DNA from: Paramecium tetraurelia
Taxonomy: Eukaryota > Ciliophora > Oligohymenophorea > Peniculida > Parameciidae
Reading direction: 5' to 3'
NCBI RefSeq assembly: GCF_000165425.1
Contig: NW_001798975.1
Location: 6,944 to 70,943 of the forward strand
Length of the DNA: 64,000 bases
Program-made: the position numbers and the translations under genes
Notes under the pieces: model-generated
Told to the model about the DNA's origin: nothing
Seen by the model: only the letters and a program-made list of their open reading frames with translations
Databases searched by the model: none
Shown: piece after piece, positions 49,452 to 59,945 of the stretch
Position numbering within the stretch: the first letter of the stretch is position 1
How the letters are laid out: every line of letters starts with the position of its first letter

Positions 49452-50274
49452 ATGATGAGCCCAGTTAGATCAAGAGAGAATAGAAAACATTCTCAAGCTA
49501 ATAGATCATTAAATTTCAGTCTTCCTAAAAGAGCTTCATCATAAATCAAGTAAAACTTTATTTAAGAAACAGAATCCATCATTTACCAAGCATCTCAAAT
49601 AATTCGACTTGCTGCAGTAATTCGAATACATCTAGTCCTCCGTAAAGCTGCTCGAAATTAGAGGATGATTAAATTGATAGTACATCGCCATTTTGATTAA
49701 TAGTGTCTCCTGTTTCCCAAAATACATTCTAAGATCCCTTGAATTACTTTGCTTATGAGGACTTCAATTCGATTCTCCCTGTCACTATTAATGGTGTCAA
49801 GATTTTAAAAGTTGATTGGAGTTACTTTTCAGCACCTCCAAACATTTTATCGCGTTGGAAAGCACATTGCTTTTGGACAGTTGGATACACGTTTGACATT
49901 AATATGAGAAAAATGAAAAAATCATAGAATATCAAATATAGATTAGTCATCCAGAGTTGGTGTTGTCTCAATAATAAGTCTTGGGTAAAAAATAAATGGG
50001 ATAGATTGTTGGAACATGAAACTGGCCATTATTTGATTGGATGTCTTTGTGCCTTAGAATTCAAATAAAAGTATAACAAATTTCTAATAATAGAGCTGAT
50101 AAATTCAAGTATACTAAGAATTACAGGATGGAATGTACTAAACTATTCTAAGACACATTTTAATTCTATCTTTAGATGGAAAAACAGTATGATGAAGAAA
50201 CCAATCATAGTTAAAACGTATCCAAGTAAAAGGAATGGAATTAATTCATCAAGTCTGAACTTCTAAGATATTGA
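49452..50274 (+). CDS. DUF922-like protein with HExxH metalloprotease motif
   Basis: Introns 49550-49572, 49680-49703 and 50071-50093 give 250 residues. A serine-rich head of about 85 residues precedes a compact domain. It contains LPVTINGVKILKVDWSYF, then RWKAHCFWTVGYTFDIN, then the zinc-binding motif LLEHETGHYLIGCLCALEF. It closes with QYDEETNHSQNVSKQKEWN. The spacing AH-x-W ... HExxH ... YD-x-ET-x-H is that of DUF922 (predicted zinc proteases known mainly from bacteria). In that family the two histidines and a later acidic residue should hold zinc. No signal peptide or membrane segment is seen, so it may be cytosolic. Substrate unknown. All three introns were needed and the final frame is exact. 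Confidence 0.75.
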
Positions 50275-50414
50275 TCATTTATTAATAATCTATCTCATTA
50301 ATCCTTTCAAATTAGATGATATTTCATTTCAGTTCTTCAGAATATCGATTTTCCTATTATTTTTGAAGAGTGTAAATAATTGATTTTCACCTCTACAATC
50401 TTGCTAGTATAATT
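50275..50414. other. Short spacer, nothing recognised
   Basis: AT-rich bases between the stop of the DUF922-like gene and the first of several gene remnants. Confidence 0.4.
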
Positions 50415-50770
50415 AATTCTAAGGTAATTAATATTTTTAAAGTTGGAATTATCAAATTATCTATCTGCTCTCATTTAGTTCTATACCTTAAATATTTTTC
50501 TTTAAATGATTTATTGTCTAATATAAATAAATTTCCTCCATCAATTATCTTATGAACAATTTCATTTCATATCGTTTTATCATTCATCATTTCAATTCCA
50601 ACTTATAATAAAGGCAATATTATAAATCTATTGAAATTATAATTCCCATTAATTGAAAGGTTTAACAATTCATTCCATATAGGTTAAACACTGTAAGATA
50701 TATAATCAATTTAAAATATATATCATCAATTTCTTCCTCCATTCCTAATTCAACGTGGATTTTATAAAAA
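50415..50770 (-). pseudogene. Coding remnant, family not recognised
   Basis: Two minus-strand frames hold host-like protein sequence. NELLNLSINGNYNFNRFIIL runs into GIEMMNDKTI, then one TGA, then NEIVHKIIDGGNLFILDNKS and FKEKYLRYRTK before a stop. The start region MEEEIDDIYFKLIIYLTVF lies in a different frame just upstream. Composition and codon use are those of a Paramecium protein, but the frame is interrupted at least twice within 350 bp. It could be the end of a gene lost from this copy. Confidence 0.45.
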
Positions 50771-51047
50771 TAAAAATTATTTAAGCAAAATAAAAAGATT
50801 TTTAGAATAAGTTACTCAATTGATTGTAGTTTAGTTAAATAGCAACAGGATTTGAATTTAGTATATTATTAAAGATATAAGAATTTGATTATTGATTAAA
50901 CAGAATTAATATATAACTCTTATTATTTTAAATAAAATTCCATTTAAACTTACTATTTATTAACAACAAGTTCTCTCTATATTTATTTGTAGGAGCTATG
51001 TTAAATTCAACTGATTAAATCAGAATTAGTATAATTTAGCAACCTAA

Positions 51048-51536
51048 ATGATCTAAGCTGCCATTATCCTCAGATTTAATATCAAAGCCTCTATTTTAAT
51101 AATTATTTGAAAAATCAGTAAACAAATTACTTCTGAAACTGCAACCAAAATAAAACCTTATATTCCACTTGAGATTCAAACGAGATTTAATTATTTGATT
51201 GGAATGTATATTATTAACCCTATTTAGTGATTAAAGTGATCTCGATTGAATTTAGACAATATAGACAAACTAAAGAGATTTGTTTAAAATCCAACTGAGG
51301 ATTGACTTGAATCGAAACTAGATTTTTGACATAGAAAAATTTCAGAATATTTATTAGATCATTATATTACGCACTATTAGCTTTGCTAGATTTATTATTA
51401 AATTATTACATATAATGATTAATTATTGTTTTGTAGTGACGAACATTATGGAAGGAGGAGGGACAGAAGTAAGATTGGAAACTCAAGGTTTTATAGATTG
51501 ATTTCAGTAAATTAGTATATTAATCTATAAATATGA
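51048..51536 (+). pseudogene. Single-frame coding remnant with five in-frame TGA codons
   Basis: From ATG 51048 one frame keeps coding character for 163 codons: KISKQITSETATKIKPYIPL, RFNYLIGMYIINPIQ, SRLNLDNIDKLKRFVQNP, HRKISEYLLDHYITHYQL, and a basic end (YGRRRDRSKIGNSRFYRL). TGA occurs in this frame at 51108, 51228, 51237, 51303 and 51327. Because there is no frame change, these look like point conversions, perhaps of TGG (Trp) or CGA codons, in a gene no longer under selection. I do not recognise the protein. Active use would require TGA read-through, for which there is no support. Confidence 0.5.
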
Positions 51537-51663
51537 AAGTTGGAATAGATGTTCAAAGATATTTTATATTTAATAATGCATATTTCTTAATATATTTTGG
51601 ATCACATAAAGTCTATTTATGATTAAAATATCTCATTAAATAAATTATTTTATAGAGTCCATA

Positions 51664-52262
51664 ATGAATTTTCAATAACAACCAAATATCATCAGTGGAG
51701 ATTACTTTTTGTAAACTTTCTTTCTAATCAATAACCTTTATAATCAATAAATATTTTAATACAGTACAATTTATCAATAGTCAATTAGTGAATTCTTTGG
51801 TGGATTGTGCTCCAAAAGCAGAGTATAAAGAAGAAAATACTAATATTTTGGGGGATTAAAATACTGATAGAAAAATACAGAAGCCACACTAGGTCATTAG
51901 AAATTAACCAGTTGCAAGAAAATCCTTAGAAATACTTAACTAAGCAAATACTCGTTCAGATGATGAGGACAGTTCATCAAGAGTGAATGGTATCAACAAA
52001 TTGTCATGATTTGATAGGTCATTGGAGCAAACAAGAACATCAATTGTATCTTTAATTTGTCAATGACCACGAAGCTATCCTGCGATCTAAATATGATAAG
52101 AAATCAAAGAAAATCTTTAAATTGATGAGCCAATGTATATAAACAAGAACAGCCACTTAATGCAGATCGCATCACTAAAAGTTCAATCCTCTATAAAAAG
52201 GCAAAAGAAAAGCAAGAAACCTTGCACGGGCCATACCATGTGTGATTACTTAAGAAAATTGA
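51664..52262 (+). CDS. SANT/Myb (SHAQKYF-like) DNA-binding protein
   Basis: Introns 51800-51821 (22 nt) and 51990-52017 (28 nt) give 182 residues. The first 95 residues are Q-, N- and S-rich with an acidic patch (SDDEDSSSR). Then comes one SANT/Myb repeat. It has GHWSKQEHQLYLQFV, and KKSKKIFKLMSQCIQTRTA, then QCRSHHQKF, which matches single-repeat Myb proteins of the SHAQKYF class (plants, Dictyostelium, ciliates). The tail is basic (QKGKRKARNLARA). It likely binds DNA as a regulator. It is an intact gene inside the decay belt; without the second intron the frame would end just before the SANT domain. Confidence 0.8.
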
Positions 52263-52939
52263 TTTTTAGCTGTTCCTTATTCATTTAAGAATTTTTTTCA
52301 TTTATTTTTAAAATTTACTACCTGATCATGAGTTTTCAAATATAGGGAGGATATTAATAAAAGCTGAAATGTAAAAATAATATGAAGAGAAGTCTTTATT
52401 AAGAAAATCAACTCTCTCCTAGTCCATCTACCATATATTCATATACTCAACTTTTTTCAAAAAACCTCTATAACTGAATATATATAAATGTTAATTAAAT
52501 GCAATTTTATATTAAAATACCCCTACTAGTCAATTAAATTATGGAAATCAAAATAATTTTATATCTTAGAATACATAAACCAATAGATGTTTGAAGATGC
52601 CTAACAGATGTTGAATAACTGAAAAGGTTAAGAGAACCATTGTTTTTACTGAAGATAAGTATTAAGATATAAAAATAAATAGAGAGTAAAGATATACAAT
52701 TGTATGTGTAAATCTAATATAGTTCATAGATCATTAGTGGTATTGGAAGACAATAAATTGTCAACATACATTAATCCATTTATTAATATGAAAAATACTT
52801 GAAAATCTACAATTTGAGTACTTCAAGATTGATGTTAATGCAAAAATCATACATTTATCATATAATAATTAAGAAATAAAATAACCCATTCATTGATATT
52901 AATTAGATAAGCAAATCATAAGTAATTTCTAAATGTAAT
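52263..52939. other. Gene-free AT-rich interval
   Basis: No frame stays open long enough to support a gene. The sequence could include further traces of the kinase remnant that follows, but I cannot identify any motif before about 52940. Confidence 0.45.
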
Positions 52940-54345
52940 AAGGATACTAATTTTTCTTGTATTATGTTGACATTTGCAACATTTAAAGACTTAGTGAAGC
53001 CTGGAAAGTCTGTGAAGTTCATGATATCATGGCACTACAATTTCCATGGATACTTATGCTAGCCAAATAATAATTGATTTAATAATTAGGGATTATTGAT
53101 AAACCAGACTAGCACAAAAATCTTTATATTGAATCTTCTGAGATAATTGCATTTCAGTTGATTATAATGATTTAATCAACATCTTTGTGTTTTGAATACA
53201 GATTTGAAGAATTTCGTTATAGGTGATAATTCCTTATGTTGCTTTTAACAAATGTTGATTTCAACAATATGGTAGACATCATTTATAGAATAGAATTATG
53301 ATTGCTTCATTTTACAATGATGGACTAGATTTAGTAGTATTGATGCTGTGTTAGTACACTCTGCCTGTTGAAAAGGAGAGACCCATCATTCAAGGCAATT
53401 CCAAATAGGGCAAACCTATGTAATAGGGGAGTGTTGAGGAAGCAGTAAAATAATTGTATTTTTTGAGATATTTGAGCCTTATTTGTTTCTGTAATTTTTG
53501 TTAAAACATATTTTAAATGTGAAAGTCCTTTAATTTAATACATATTTCAGATTAATGTTACTTGAAAGTGACCAATAATAAGAAAGTTCAAACAACAATA
53601 ATCACTAACTATATAAATCTGCATATGTACTATGTCTTATAGATATACTTTCAGTCAATAAGGAATCGACGAAAAATTTATGATGACAATGATTTTAGAG
53701 AGGTTGTCAAAAACTTTTATAATCTGATCTCTGAATTGAATAAAAGTATTTAATCATCACTATCTGTTTATTAGTTAGGAAAATCACCAAACCTCACATG
53801 AGAAAATAACCAAAATAGACTAAATAGAGAAATGCAATTGCAAATAAGTAGCCAACAAAGGAACTTCCAACTACAAAAAGAGATATCAATATTAGACCTG
53901 GATTATTACAAGCTCAACAATACTTTAACTCTTGTTTCAGTCAATAAATTGTTAGTCAATTAATACCCAATTTCAATCAACCAAAACATGCTCCTGTTAT
54001 ATATGAGAAAAACAAGCAACATCTCCACTTCCAACGCAATCAGATTCACATTCAAATTGCTTATAACATCTACATCAAGAAGTTCGGTTCCTCCCTTGTC
54101 GAAAATTAGGATCCCACCTCAGTTGCCAAAAAAGTCATGAATACCAACTTTAATCCTAAAGTAATTATCCATTTAAGAACCAGTCCCAATTCCAGGAGGA
54201 GGACAAACAAAGTGATGCCTCCGATTAGCAAAACAAACCTATTGAAGATGGTAAATAGAAACCCTTGAAGGACTTAGTTCGAGAATTTTAGAGTGATTAA
54301 TGATTTCAAAAAAATTATAGGAAGTAAGTATATAAAATAAAATCC
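52940..54345 (+). pseudogene. Remnant of a CK1-type protein kinase with its tail
   Basis: Near 53205 the catalytic loop reads LNTDLKNFVIGDN, close to the CK1 form RDLKPENFVIG. Near 53330 NDGLDLVVLMLCQYTLPVEK stands for the CK1 stretch with RRDDLESLGYML and LPW. EEAVKQLYFLRYLSLICF follows near 53450. Beyond about 53650, low-complexity and basic coding-like sequence continues in shifting frames to TGA near 54270 (for example APVIYEKNKQHLHFQ, SPNSRRRTNKVMPPISKT). There are several in-frame TGAs and frame changes and the DFG and APE motifs are missing. The parent was probably a CK1-family kinase with a 250-residue tail. Confidence 0.55.
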
Positions 54346-54353
54346 ATCAAATA

Positions 54354-55235
54354 TCATTAATTTTTTAGTAATCTTAATTTCAACTCCATACTTGTAGATT
54401 AAATCTCCTTATTGGGTTTTGAATTAATCATGGCATTTCTTGTATTCTGTTATTCCAATATTTTATTCCTCAAGACATCATAATTCACACTCTTTCTCTC
54501 AGCAGAATGATCTTACAATTTTTGTGTTTAATTAAATTGCTAGGCTTTTGAAATTACATACCGTTTCTAATACTTTTCTTAAGACACATTAGCATTATTA
54601 GTCGTATTTCCAATTTACTATTATTTAGGAATAGGGGACACACTCAACTTTTGCAAGTGATTTCGTTTATCTCTTGTTGAAATCTCGCTATTGGGAGTTA
54701 GAGGCTTCGATATTCTCTGTTTTTCATACACTATTCCAATGATTGAATCTAGAGGATCAACAAATTCAGTTATTGATTTTCTGATGTCTGAATAATTCAA
54801 AGAAAAGAATTACAAATATGGCAACTATTCCTTAGCCATTTGATAGGTGTAATACCAACATAATGAGTTTTCTTAAAACGAAGCACTTTGTAATTTGAAT
54901 ATCGTATCATGCGAAACATATTTTGAAATCTTCTCTGGAATACCATTTATACTTATTTTTGAGTTTATTGGTATCAAGTCAGACAATTTTAAAAAGCTTT
55001 CACAATTCTCTTCATTCTACAATATGCAACATAAAAATAAACAAGAAATCTTTCTCAGAGTGATATTCTTTTTATCGTTCAAATTTTTCTAAATTTTACT
55101 CAAATCTTCATGATTAAAGGATTCAAACATCTTCCTCTTAAAACTTGGATTAGCATTCATATACTCCATTAATCTCAACATAGATTCTATGAGGGATTCA
55201 ATATCCGAATCAGAGTTTTTTTTTAAATTTATCAT
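54354..55235 (-). CDS. Hypothetical helical protein, 293 residues
   Basis: Single exon from ATG 55235 to TGA 54354. N-terminal half is helical and mixed hydrophobic-charged (SDIESLIESMLRLMEYMNA, then LRKISCLFLCCILQNEENC, then DTIFKLQSASFQENSLCWYY), perhaps a small alpha-solenoid. The second half is polar and S/Q/N-rich with basic SP-type sites (RISKPLTPNSE, KLSVSPIPK), typical of a disordered phosphorylated tail. No known family recognised. It is the first clearly intact gene to the right of the decay belt and runs antisense to it. Confidence 0.75.
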
Positions 55236-55756
55236 ATTTAATTAAAATATACGATACTTTCATTATTCTTATAAGAAATGCTAGGTTTAATTACCTATTC
55301 ATTCTATATATTATGGTTTATTAACTTCACTTACTATTTTGTTCTTGTATACTTTAGTACTTTAATAATGCTTATGATTTCAATCATTTATAGTTACTCT
55401 TTGATCTACTGTTATAGATAGTGGGGTAGTTTATTCCTTCATTTTTAGAATCAATCCAAGTTGAAACACTTGAAATAGGTTTACTAACAACTTAGTTTAT
55501 TGGATTCCTATAAATAGATATATATCTATACGTTAATATAGAATAACTTCATAGTATTGAAAGATAATTATTTAGAATTAATAATGCGTAGATATATCTT
55601 ATTAATATGAGTTATTTTATCAAGATTCTTGAATTCAGGAGCAATCAGTTAAACTAAGATATGAAGGAATTTAGAAGCTAATTTAATATTAAAAAATAGA
55701 GTTGTGGAAAATGAAAATAAAATATAGTCAATATCTAATCAAAATAAATCAGTGCT
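55236..55756. other. Intergenic, nothing recognised
   Basis: An AT-rich spacer between two co-directed minus-strand genes. A few short plus-strand open runs near 55640 lack any motif. Confidence 0.45.
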
Positions 55757-56245
55757 TCAATGCTTTCTAAAATTACTGAATTGCACCTGCTTATCAAAAC
55801 TGACTTTCTTATTTGATTTAATTGATCCTATAGATTATTGATCATTTGATATGTGTTCTGAACTATGATTTCCATTTTTGTGAAGTTTGAGAATGGATTT
55901 GGGTTTGAGCAAATCAAAACTGGAACTATTTGGTTCGAATGATATATCATTTTTCATCCCGCTCTCATTGCATTGAGGTTGTGCAAAGGTCTTTTTAAGC
56001 CAAGGATGTTGAGCATTATTATCCATTTCTTCTGATTATTGTGCTGTATATTACATCTTAGGTTCATCCACTTCGGTCTTCTAGACTTGAGCTAGCAAAG
56101 GAGAGTCTTCTCTTTCTATAACGTCGTCAACTACCATAATTTTTGAGACCTTCTCAAGTTTTACGGTACAGGGAGGACGTTTGATAAAGACTCGAACCTC
56201 GTGAATCGAAAGAGTACGCTATTTGGGACAGATGCTAATTCCCAT
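55757..56245 (-). CDS. Small protein with PP1-docking motifs (SILK and RVxF)
   Basis: Single exon, 162 residues. The N-terminus has a compact strand-rich piece (IHEVRVFIKRPPCTVKLEKV). The rest is acidic and disordered. Near residue 115 the sequence KPKSILKLH carries a SILK motif, and about 28 residues later NKKVSFDKQVQF carries an RVxF motif (KVSF). In this order and spacing the two motifs are the classic docking sites for the catalytic subunit of protein phosphatase 1, as in inhibitor-2. I therefore infer a PP1 regulatory or targeting subunit. The short motifs alone can occur by chance; the pair in the right order strengthens the case. Confidence 0.7.
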
Positions 56246-56292
56246 TTGATCTATATGATTTGAATATTAATTATATAATAACACAAGGAGAA

Positions 56293-57814
56293 ATGAATTG
56301 TAATTTTTAGCAATATCCTCAATAGAGTACAAGTTGGTTGGCAAAAAAGGAGAAGGAACATTTTCAGAAGTGATCAAATCTCAATCATTCAAGACTGGAA
56401 ATTATGTTGCAATTAAATGCATGAAAAATAAATTCACATCCATTGAACAAGTAAGTCATACTGATTAAGTGTAGGTTAATCATTTGAGAGAGATACAGGC
56501 ACTAAGAAAGCTGAGTCCTCATGATCACATTATCAAGTTGATCGAAGTTCTATAGTATGAAAATCACATAAATTTAATTTAGTGACGAACCCACAGGACG
56601 ATTGGCTTTGGTGTTTGAGTTGATGGAATAGAATTTGTATGAACATATTAAAGGTATTATTATCAACATTTCAAATAGGGAGAAGATAACCTTTGAATCC
56701 TTAAAAAGTTAAATCATTTATGTACTAACTGCTAAAATCTATTGGACATATGCACAAAAATGGCATCTTTCACAGAGACGTTAAACCGTAATCAATATTC
56801 AAATTATTAGTGAAAACATTCTACTAAACGCAGACCATCTCAAACTTGCCGATTTCGGATCGTGCAAAGGAATCTACTCCAAACATCCTTATACTGAGTA
56901 TTACTATCAATTCTATCTCTCACTCTAGATATATCTCTACTAGATGGTACAGAGCCCCTGAATGCTTATTGACAGATGGCTATTATGATCATAAAATGGA
57001 TCTCTGGGGAGTAGGATGTGTCATGTTTGAAATCATAGCCTTATTTCCACTCTTCCCAGGAACCAACGAACTAGATCAAGTAAACAAAATACACAACATA
57101 TTGGGAACTCCCAGTCAGAAGGTTTTCGATAGATTTAGAAAGTTAAATCTATTTACTATTTTAGACAAGCGACTCATATGGAAATCAATTTCCCACCTAA
57201 GCATGGCAGTGGTATCGATAGGTTACTGCAAGGATAAAGCAAGGAATGCATTGATTTAATTAAACTACTATTGATTTATGACCCAGAAGAGAGAATCAAC
57301 GCTTAATAAGCGTTAAGACATGAATATTTTAGAGAGTTATATGAGGCTGATCCTTAATTGTATGGCTAGCATACTATCAGAATATCCAATCAAAAAGAGT
57401 ATTATGATCACCATTTTCATTATTTAGAAATGACAACTCTTTGGAAAAGAGCCAAAGAATAGATGAAAACAAATAGTAACCCTAATAGAATGTCAAGAAA
57501 ACCAAAAATTACTATGCAAAATCTTAAAAGTAATCAGGAGTAATTAATATCTTTATTGTCAACAGTTACCCTCCTTGCAATTCGATTTGAAAGTTGAGAG
57601 TATTTATAAAAATACTTAACATCATGACAGTGATGATGATCTCGAGAAATAGTCATCTAATAAATAGATGATGCTGCCTCAGATTCCCAAATCGAAAAAA
57701 TATGATCCTAAAAAAATATATGGCAAATAATAATATGGGTCATCATAAAATTAGCCATATTAGTTTAATCCCAAAGGTTAGAATTTTCTGGTATTTAAGT
57801 AGGTAAAAAAGTGA
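56293..57814 (+). CDS. MOK/MAK/ICK-type protein kinase
   Basis: Seven clear introns (56300-56325, 56451-56474, 56555-56582, 56654-56678, 56788-56810, 56898-56928, 57142-57164) and a likely eighth (57565-57598, ending TTGAG) give 435 residues. Kinase domain from residue 3: GKKGEGTFSEV, YVAIKCM, LALVFELMEQNLYEHI, HRDVKPENILL, LADFGSC, the TEY-like activation loop YTEYISTRWYRAPECLLT, and MDLWGVGCVMFEI. It closes with NFPPKHGSGIDRLL and YDPEERINAQQALRHEYF. The TxY-EYISTRWYRAPE pattern and the C-terminal half mark the RCK (MOK/MAK/ICK) branch, which sits between MAP kinases and CDKs and limits ciliary length in animals and algae. The tail has PQIPKSKKYDPKK. A ciliary role is inferred by family. 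Confidence 0.88.
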
Positions 57815-58011
57815 CTCATGGTTTGCAAGGTGAATATATAGTTTTTGGAAAGAAAACAATGAATTAATGATATATTTCAAGTGTTTTTAGTTGACTGACC
57901 ATAATATATATAATAAATTAGAATTTCACTAACGAAACCAATTCAATTAACTAATTAGAATCTATTAACACGATTTTTATTTTATTTCTATCAACACAAA
58001 TATAGAATTTA

Positions 58012-59757
58012 TCATTAATTTTTTTACTCATCCTCTACTTCATAAATTGCTTAATGTTAAGTATAGTTTTTATAAGTAAACTTTCTTTTTAATGTTTAGT
58101 TCTATACAAGTTTGGGACTATTGTTGATTATTAATGTTGGATGTTATCTTGCAGAATCTGGTGAACAAGTGTCAGGTGATTGTTGATCGAATTCTTAAGT
58201 AGAAAATTTCTTAAATGCACTCTTCTTTGGATTTTCAGTTGGTGAACCATCAGCTAATGCTAAATTTTTACGTTTAGCATGTTAGGCTAATCTTGGACTA
58301 TTCATCACAGGAACTTTAATTTTAATCTTTTCGTCTTCCACTTCATCTTCGTCTCTTTATCTCGATTTCTATTTGATTTCTGGTAATTATAATTTATCTG
58401 ATTTTTCCATTCGAAATGTTGAAGTTTACCATAACTTGCTTTGTCCTTAACCTTTTTTCTATGATTAGAACTTCAATTTTCTATCAGTAAAACCTCCCTA
58501 AAAGAATGGATGTTCTAAAGCCTATTAGGCAGTAATTCTCTATTTTGGATCAATTTATAACATCGATTAAATTAGTTCCATGGCTGCTTAAGGTGTTCTG
58601 TAAATGCTAAGATTATCTAAATTGATAATGCATTTCTTGTTCAACTTCAAGATTTCATGATAATCATTTCCTGGAAACAAATCCTTTTAAGTGATTCTAA
58701 TTATTTTAGACATGAAATCAATACAATTTGTAGAAAATGCATCCAACACTAAATATATCACAAATCTTATCATATCTAAAATTCATGTCGTTAAGATTTG
58801 CTATTTCAGGTGCAACATATCCAGGAGTTCCACATTTAGGAAATGGGTAGGTTGTTACCTGAGTGGATGTTGCCAATCCAAAATCTACAATTCTTAATCC
58901 TGCAATTTGATTGGCTTCTTTAAACATGATATTTTCAGGTTTCAAATCTCGATGCATTATGTCCAATTAATGCATTCTTGCAACTCCAGTCAATATTTAC
59001 TAAATAATTAGGGAGACTCAAATACCCAGAGGATTGATTTGATTTAGTCCCAACTTAGTTGTGTTATTTAACCTTTACTTATGAGGTCGTGCAATGAATT
59101 ACCTTTGAGATGTTCTAGAATAAGATAAAACGTATTTTCTCCTTCATAGACTTCCTCCAATTTAACAACTGAGTCGTGATCCAATGTGGCCATCAAATTT
59201 ATCTCATTGAACAAGGCTTGCTAACGATAAAGTACAAAATTATTACAAATCCTCCATCTTCTTTCAAATATCGTTTTTCAACACATTTTGATGCGAAATC
59301 TTGCTTGTTGTCCTTGTCTAACACGAGGTACACCTTTTATAGTTGCAAAATGCTTACTTTAGAGGATCCACCCTTCCCTAATAATTTCATTGGTTAATAG
59401 AAATCACTCACATCCTTAAACATGACTCTATTTCTGAGATGAGATTTCAATTTCCGAAGTTCCTCATCTTTAGCCACGAAATATTTGACTGACCCCTTGT
59501 ATTCAAACCCAAATTAAGATAGTTGTCTGTCCTTTTCAATGCTCCAGAAAATCTTAGTTTCTAAATTCAATTGCAATTAGTATTTAGGCTATTATGACTC
59601 AAGTTCCTTCGGAATTAACATCTATAGGTACATTAGTAAGAATCATTGTGTCATCAATGATATACAAAAAGTAAGTGATATCCTTTAGTAAATGCTTCCT
59701 CTGGCAAATTGTATGGAAAGTGGCTGAATCATAATTGATTTGTGTCTTGTTTAACAT
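58012..59757 (-). CDS. PH-like domain plus CaMK-group protein kinase
   Basis: Introns 59589-59619, 59334-59357, 59221-59246, 59000-59025 and 58697-58724 give 536 residues. Residues about 10-130 look like a pleckstrin-homology-type domain (LLKDITYFLYIIDDTMILTN, then IFWSIEKDRQLSQFGFEYKG). The kinase follows with GKGGSSKVYLVLDK, DFASKCVEK (ATP lysine), [60 protein letters not shown] and DPKQRITAQQALEHPFF. All catalytic residues are present. A basic, serine/threonine-rich tail of about 130 residues follows. PH-kinase proteins of this kind are common in Paramecium and are thought to be recruited to phosphoinositide membranes. The convergent MOK-like gene ends about 200 bp away. Confidence 0.85.
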
Positions 59758-59945
59758 CCAAAATGTAAATATTAGATAAAAATATTTTTAAAAATAGCCT
59801 GTTTAATGGAATGAGCATAAATAATAAATCAGTATTCCTATAATATCTTAATATTGCTTATGTTCAAAGACAAAAAACGAAGATCAGATAAAAGTAGTAA
59901 ATGCAAATCTCTTATATATTATTTAAAATAAAATTATTAGATATT

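Noticed and set aside
52003-52017. A 15-nt intron in the SANT gene
   Set aside because: Too short for this genome. A 28-nt intron at 51990-52017 gives the same frame and a better protein junction.
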